A DNA stretch of 10,418 nucleotides from assembly GCA_034096865.1 (NCBI GenBank), contig JAWQFJ010028519.1, positions 45,001 through 55,418 on the forward strand, written 5' to 3'. A model generated the notes under the pieces. The model worked only from the letters and a program-made list of their open reading frames with translations, did no database searches and was not told the origin of the DNA. The position numbers were made by a program, and so were the translations under genes. Positions 6,343 to 10,418 of the stretch are shown here, piece after piece (position 1 is the first letter of the stretch; the number at the start of each line of letters is the position of its first letter). The stretch is from Theodoxus fluviatilis (taxonomy: Eukaryota; Mollusca; Gastropoda; Cycloneritida; Neritidae).

Positions 6343-6442
6343 TGTAATGGGGAAAGAGGAGAGTTGGTGGTGGAGACTGGCGGGTCGGTCTCGGTTATGG
6401 AGTTATTGGGTTTGTATTTGAGGCCCTTCATTCTTTGGATGT

Positions 6443-6463
6443 TGACGTCATTGTTCGACGTCA
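6443..6463 (+). promoter_or_regulatory. Paired CRE/ATF sites in the middle LTR
   Basis: TGACGTCA at 6443-6450 and CGACGTCA at 6456-6463, unchanged from the first LTR. Confidence 0.55.
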
Positions 6464-6951
6464 TTATTGTTGGATTGCGGAGAGATGAGAATTTTTGGCG
6501 TGGAGGGAGAGACGAGAATTTTGGACCTCGGGATCGGAAGTGGAGGGAGACAGGAGGAAAGAAGAGAGAGGAGGATGACGAGGAAGAAGAAGAAGATGAA
6601 GAGACGAAGAGAGGCGGGAAAGGGACACAGAGAGGAGAGAGAGTGAGAGGAGGAGCGCTGGCAGATGATGTGGAAGGTCGGTGAAAACCGTTTTTATTTA
6701 ATTGTCAAGGGCTGACCTGAAATGTTTACCTGTTAATTTTAGAAGGCTGACCGATACTGTTGTAATTTCAAAATTAGGTTGAACAATATTTACTTTTTGC
6801 TGATGTGGGTGTGGGGGTCTTTGTATTTTACATTAGAGAGAGAGAGAGAGATGGAGGTTTCGATGAAGTTGCGTTTGGGCCAGAAATCCATGTAACGGTC
6901 TTTTTGCTCTTTTTTTTCTTTTCTGTCCCCTGTTATGGGCATGTTTTTAGG

Positions 6952-6957
6952 ATTAAA
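6952..6957 (+). terminator. Candidate LTR poly(A) signal ATTAAA
   Basis: Counterpart of the signal at 2833, in the LTR that would end transcripts of element 1. It is followed by TTGTGATGTCGTTTATTG. Confidence 0.4.
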
Positions 6958-7016
6958 TGTAAAAACATGTATTGAACCCTGGGACCTTGTGATGTCGTTT
7001 ATTGATCCCCGTAACA

Positions 7017-7205
7017 GAGGATGAGAAAGTGGGGGCTCGTCTCGGGATATTTAATTTGAAGAGAGTAGAGAGTGGAGGCTTGTGCCGAGGATTGATCTGT
7101 TTTTGTATTTGAACCATTTTATTGAAGAATTGAGCGTAGAAGATTTGTACTGTGCTGATCCTTGAGTGACATTTTTTGACATTTGGTGTACTGCCTGTGG
7201 TAGCA
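7017..7205 (+). other. Untranslated leader of element 2
   Basis: 189 bp, same length as in element 1, holding the primer site. The only difference seen is A/G at 2925/7044. Confidence 0.6.
7030..7048 (+). other. Primer-binding site, proline tRNA type, element 2
   Basis: TGGGGGCTCGTCTCGGGAT. It differs from copy 1 by G at 7044, which brings it closer to the tRNA-Pro complement; only the extra T remains as a mismatch. It starts 13 bases after the LTR end. Confidence 0.78.
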
Positions 7206-8876
7206 ATGTCCCGATTTTTAAGTAACTCGTCTGTGCGAGGGATTAAGAGAGCAAAGTTGGAAGACTTGTTGAAGTTGGCAGAGGAAAATGAGATTGGGGT
7301 GGCTGAAGAATTGAGATGTGATGTGAAGGCCCTGCGAGAGTTGCTGATAGCGGAAATGTTTCCCGAGGACGATACGGATGGGGAAAGTAATCATGGGGGA
7401 ATAGAAGGTCAAGAGGTTAATAAGAAAAAGGACAATTCAGGTCTTACCTTTGATCAGCAGTTACGCTTAAGGCAGCTGGAGATAGATTTTGAAATGAAGA
7501 GATTGGAAAATGAGAGAGATTTGGAAATGGAGAGATTGAGAGACAAAGAGAAGGAGAGGGAGGACAGAGAGAGGGAGAGAGATTTGGAAATGGAGAGATT
7601 GAGAGCCCAAGAGAGGGAGAGGGAAGATAGAGAGAAGGAGAGAGAATGTATGCGAAAGAGATGGAAAATTGAGAGAGATTTGGAGATATTGAGAGAGGAG
7701 AGGCGGATACAGAGAGAGAGAGAAGAGGAAGAAGTGCCAGTGGAGAGAGGAGACAAGGCAAATGAGATGCCGCATCTGTGTTCATTCGACCCTGCTGATG
7801 GTGGTGCTTGTGTTGACAGGTGTGAGCAGGAGCCAGCAGTGGTCAGGCTAGAGAGCTGTGAGGTGTGTACCAGTTGCCCAGTGGCGAAAGTGGAAGGTGA
7901 GGGCGAGTGTGTAGAGACTAATGTGGAGTTAGGAAACTCGTTGTTGTTGCCCGTGATGGGTGATGGTCGGTCTAGCGATCGAGAGAGAGGTGGTGGCGAG
8001 TTAGGGCCACTGGCCTTGGGTTCAGAGCAGGAGGGAGAGAGGTTGGTTCTAGTGGAAGAGCGGAAACGGGACCCTGGTTCACGTGCTCTGTGTGAGCAGG
8101 CAGAGGAGAGAGAGAGTGACGAATCTCCAGGTTTCCTGGGAGGAGGGGTGTTTGTGCTTGAAGGCCAGCCCCGAGATGCACCTGTGTCAGAGAGGTGTGA
8201 GTTGAGCTCATTAGTGAGAGTGGAGGAAGGTGTGGATGACAAGGTTGAAGAAGAGGACGAGGGAGAGGTGGAGATGGAAGTAGAGGTGCAGGTCGAGGGA
8301 AAAGTGGAGACAGAAGTCGAACATAAGTCTTGTGTGAAGACTGGTGTGGAATTGACTAGTGATCTGAGAGAGGAAGTGATGGAAGCTATCACATGGGCTG
8401 CTGAGAATCGAGGAGAAGTGAAAAGAAGAGTGAGGAAGTTGTACAACTGGAGGAAGAGAAAAAAAAGCGATCTGAACTCTGAAAGATGGTATAATGTACA
8501 GGCTAAGGAGCGAATTCTTGAACTTGGGGAGAAAGTTTTACTGTATTTACCTATTGATCGGTCAGCCTTGCAAGCAAAGTATTTTGGGCCGTATGAGATC
8601 ATACGTCAGGTCAGTCCAGTATGGTACATTGTATCGAACCCTGATAGACGAAAGAAGACCCGGTTCTGCCACATCAACCTATTGACAAACTCTAGAGTCC
8701 TGAAGGACTTAAAGAAAAAGTTGCAGCACCTGACCGCCGAGCAACAGACCCAGCTGGAGGAGCTACTACACGAGTTGCGGGTTTGTTCACCTACAAGCCT
8801 ACCGTTATCACCCTGGTGGAAGCAGATGTGGATGTGGAAGATGCGGCTCCCGTGCGTCAGCGTCCATATTGGGTGA
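7206..8876 (+). CDS. Chimeric Gag-like / integrase C-terminal ORF, 556 aa, element 2
   Basis: Same length, start context and layout as the ORF at 3087-4757: SAP-like segment, charged helix, acidic linker, basic cluster and integrase GPY/F domain (GPYEI codons from 8586). Coding differences are few and lie in the first third: the helix has LRDKEKERE in place of LRAQERERE, Cys for Phe at 7648 (ECMRKRW), and Phe for Ser at 7786 (CSFDP). Changes at 7376 and 7445 are silent. From there to the stop the two proteins are the same. An intact frame in both copies means either youth or use; the two cannot be told apart here. Confidence 0.7.
   Translation: MSRFLSNSSVRGIKRAKLEDLLKLAEENEIGVAEELRCDVKALRELLIAEMFPEDDTDGESNHGGIEGQEVNKKKDNSGLTFDQQLRLRQLEIDFEMKRLENERDLEMERLRDKEKEREDRERERDLEMERLRAQEREREDREKERECMRKRWKIERDLEILREERRIQREREEEEVPVERGDKANEMPHLCSFDPADGGACVDRCEQEPAVVRLESCEVCTSCPVAKVEGEGECVETNVELGNSLLLPVMGDGRSSDRERGGGELGPLALGSEQEGERLVLVEERKRDPGSRALCEQAEERESDESPGFLGGGVFVLEGQPRDAPVSERCELSSLVRVEEGVDDKVEEEDEGEVEMEVEVQVEGKVETEVEHKSCVKTGVELTSDLREEVMEAITWAAENRGEVKRRVRKLYNWRKRKKSDLNSERWYNVQAKERILELGEKVLLYLPIDRSALQAKYFGPYEIIRQVSPVWYIVSNPDRRKKTRFCHINLLTNSRVLKDLKKKLQHLTAEQQTQLEELLHELRVCSPTSLPLSPWWKQMWMWKMRLPCVSVHIG
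7520..7645 (+). repeat. 63-bp duplication in the coiled-coil region, element 2
   Basis: Units 7520-7582 and 7583-7645. The first unit has GACAAAGAGAAGG where the second has GCCCAAGAGAGGG, so the two units are less alike than in element 1. Confidence 0.8.
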
Positions 8877-9652
8877 ACCAGATGAAGAGGAGGATCATCG
8901 AAGCAGAGATAAAAAGCTTGATGGAACAGGACATTCTGGAACGCTCGACGAGCGACTGGTCCTCTCCATGTGTACTGGTGCCAAAACCTGGAGGACGATA
9001 CCGATTGTGCGCCGACCTGCGCAAAGTAAATCAGCTGATCAGGGCAGATGCGTTTCCGTTGCCCCGCATAGATGACTTGATTCACGAGATTGGTGCTGCT
9101 AAGTACCTGACAAAGTTGGACTTACTGAAAGGTTATTACCAGATTCCCCTGAGTGCTCGTGCCAAGAAAATACTTACCATCTGCACTGATTCAGGACTCT
9201 ACCAATTCCGGAGACTGCCCTTCGGATTGAAGACCGCCCCGGCTGTCTTCCAAAGACTAATGAACACTCTCTTCCAGGATTTATCTTGTTTTTCAGTGTA
9301 CTTAGATGAGGAACTGCTGGCTAGTCATTCTTGGGAAGAACATTTAGCCGAACTGAGAAGAGTTGTCGGGAGACTAGCCTGTGGTGGAGGCCTGATTGTG
9401 AACTTGTGGACAAGAGTGACCTTGGACGAGTTAGGAGGCAGTATACAGGGATGTCGTCGGCGTAGTGGACACTGTCATTTAAGCGATGGGTGGTGTGGAC
9501 ACGGAGAACATGGATCTGGACTAAATGGCTCCCTGAACTTTGTGCAGAGACTAGGAGCATACAAGTCACATTATGCTAAAAAGAAGGACTGTGTAGAAAT
9601 TCAGTGTGGGGTGCACAGTGTGTGGTGGAGTAGAAGGAATCCGTGCATCTGA
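8776..9652 (+). pseudogene. Reverse transcriptase remnant, element 2
   Basis: Identical on reading to the remnant at 4657-5533, including the frame break near 8776, the first catalytic Asp in LDLLKGYYQI, the YLDE box (GAG at 9308-9310), the second frame change near 9406 and the stop at 9650-9652. Sharing all of these shows that the damage was present before the two copies arose. Confidence 0.88.
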
Positions 9653-9808
9653 CTTTCCCTGCCAAATGACGTGTTGTGGAACTGTAGGGCAGGAATGAAA
9701 GCAGGCACACCCTACAAGTCGTGGAAGCACGTGCTATGATTGTCAGAGAAGTGTCGAAATTTATTGTTTCTTTTCAGTGTATTCGTTCACATGAGTTCCG
9801 TATTCTGT
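9490..9808 (+). other. Unrecognised segment between RT and RNase H, element 2
   Basis: Second copy of the segment at 5371-5689, identical on reading, with no recognised coding or RNA feature. Confidence 0.4.
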
Positions 9809-10338
9809 TCAGACTTGTTATATTAGCCTAACTTTTGACCTCCCCGTTGCGGAAGGGAGCGACGTTTAGGTGGGGATATCAGTGCCAAGGGGACTGTGAC
9901 CTTTTTAAAAAGTTGTGTTGTGTTGTGCCTCTATCCTGGCAGAGTCGGATCTGTCTGAACCTTTCGGGCTTGCTGCCGATGACAGTGCTTTAGATTGGGA
10001 AGCTGTACTGTTTTAGGTCGAATTGATGGTCTCGACCCCTATGAGTTCTTTTCTGGAGGGTTAACGGGCATGAGTTGTGTTATTCTACGGTCGAAAAAGA
10101 AGCCTTGGGTCTGATGCAGGCTCTAAAACATTTTGAGATCTATCTAAAGGGTCACCTAGAGCCGGTGACTGTGCTTACTGATCACAATCCGTTAACTTTC
10201 ATTCATCACATGAAAGCAACAAATCAGCGCATTCTTCGCTGGAGTTTGGCGTTGCAGGAGTACAATCTGTCCATTTTCCATATTCCCGGTTCTGAGAATG
10301 TCATGGCTGATGCCCTGTCTAGAGTTTTTGAGGTATAA
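9809..10338 (+). pseudogene. RT connection and RNase H remnant, element 2
   Basis: Identical on reading to 5690-6219, with the same internal stops (TAA 9829-9831, TAG 10014-10016) and frame changes. The catalytic Asp codons are at 9978-9980, 10180-10182 and 10309-10311. The final open piece ends with TAA at 10336-10338. Confidence 0.82.
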
Positions 10339-10400
10339 ATTCTTGTGTATTGATGTATATAAATATATATCTGTACAGATAATCACTGGAAATGTTGAAA

Positions 10401-10418
10401 GAAAAGAATTTGTTGTCC
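10401..10418 (+). repeat. Left arm of the pre-PPT hairpin, element 2, cut by the window end
   Basis: GAAAAGAATTTGTTGTCC matches the left arm at 6282-6299. The loop, right arm, polypurine tract and third LTR would follow beyond the window. Confidence 0.7.

Larger units (their letters stand above)
2239..7016 (+). mobile_element. Gmr1-like Ty3/gypsy LTR retrotransposon, defective, element 1
   Basis: Complete LTR-internal-LTR unit. Homology with the second copy begins exactly at 2239 and 6343, which fixes the LTR start. The ends are TGTAATGGGG and CCCCGTAACA, near-inverted and of TG...CA type. A proline-tRNA-like primer site lies inside the 5' LTR and a polypurine tract directly before the 3' LTR. 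The integrase C-terminal domain (4389-4560) lies before RT (about 4660-5370) and RNase H (about 5815-6219); this order marks the Gmr1-like group rather than typical gypsy elements. Gag zinc knuckle, protease and integrase core are not seen, and pol is frameshifted, so it cannot move by itself. The bases before it are a short TG run; a target duplication cannot be tested because the right flank is another element copy. Confidence 0.9.
6343..7016 (+). repeat. Middle LTR (674 bp), shared by both elements
   Basis: 3' LTR of element 1 and, by position, 5' LTR of element 2. It has the same TGTAATGGGG and CCCCGTAACA ends as the first LTR. It is 15 bp longer: a 12-bp segment after 6502 and one extra GAA near 6590, both multiples of three, so an open frame through the LTR to a stop at 6682-6684 is kept as in the first LTR (stop 2563-2565). 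About 0.3% substitution separates the two LTRs, meaning the copies are recent. Confidence 0.92.
6343..10418 (+). mobile_element. Second Gmr1-like element in tandem, right end outside the window
   Basis: From the middle LTR onward the internal region repeats with a constant offset of 4119 bp. It has the same primer site, chimeric ORF, RT break, YLDE, RNase H breaks and first part of the hairpin. Differences from copy 1 lie in the LTR and in the first part of the chimeric ORF (last one seen at 3667/7786). The window ends at the position matching 6299, about 43 bp before the expected third LTR. Confidence 0.9.

Overview
The window looks like repeat-rich animal DNA, most likely from a ray-finned (teleost) fish. 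The reasons are a long C/A-rich minisatellite, vertebrate-type splice and poly(A) signals, and two copies of a Ty3/gypsy-class LTR retrotransposon whose pol order (integrase before reverse transcriptase) matches the Gmr1-like group described from deuterostomes and first known from cod. Species cannot be assigned from sequence alone. No bacterial-type genes, CRISPR arrays or tRNA/rRNA genes were seen.

Layout. (1) Positions 1-1429 are a minisatellite of 43 units of 32 or 38 bp. It carries a 600-bp higher-order repeat, and the + strand contains no G before position 1432. All three + frames are open through it; one continues 35 codons past it to a stop at 1533, followed by AATAAA and a GT-rich stretch, so it could be the 3' end of a repeat-coding gene. 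(2) Positions 1534-2238 are single-copy. A candidate gene start (ATG 2033, intron 2094-2158) runs into the retrotransposon at 2239. (3) Positions 2239-7016 are an LTR element: LTR (659 bp), primer-binding site, a 556-codon chimeric ORF, broken RT and RNase H remnants, a hairpin, a polypurine tract and a second LTR (674 bp). (4) Positions 7017-10418 are a second internal region in the same order, so the arrangement is LTR-internal-LTR-internal, with the window ending about 43 bp before a third LTR would be expected.

How the parts relate. The 556-codon ORF joins a Gag-like N-terminus (SAP-like segment and long charged helix) to the C-terminal GPY/F domain of integrase. Protease, zinc knuckle and the integrase catalytic core are not seen. 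RT follows in another frame after a break near 4657 and has YLDE instead of YxDD. RNase H is split by a stop and frame changes. Both copies share every one of these defects, and I found no difference between 3668-6299 and 7787-10418. The damage therefore predates the duplication. The cis signals (LTR ends, primer site, polypurine tract) remain in good order, which fits a non-autonomous element mobilised in trans, or recent tandem duplication of an old copy. An assembly duplication must also be excluded.
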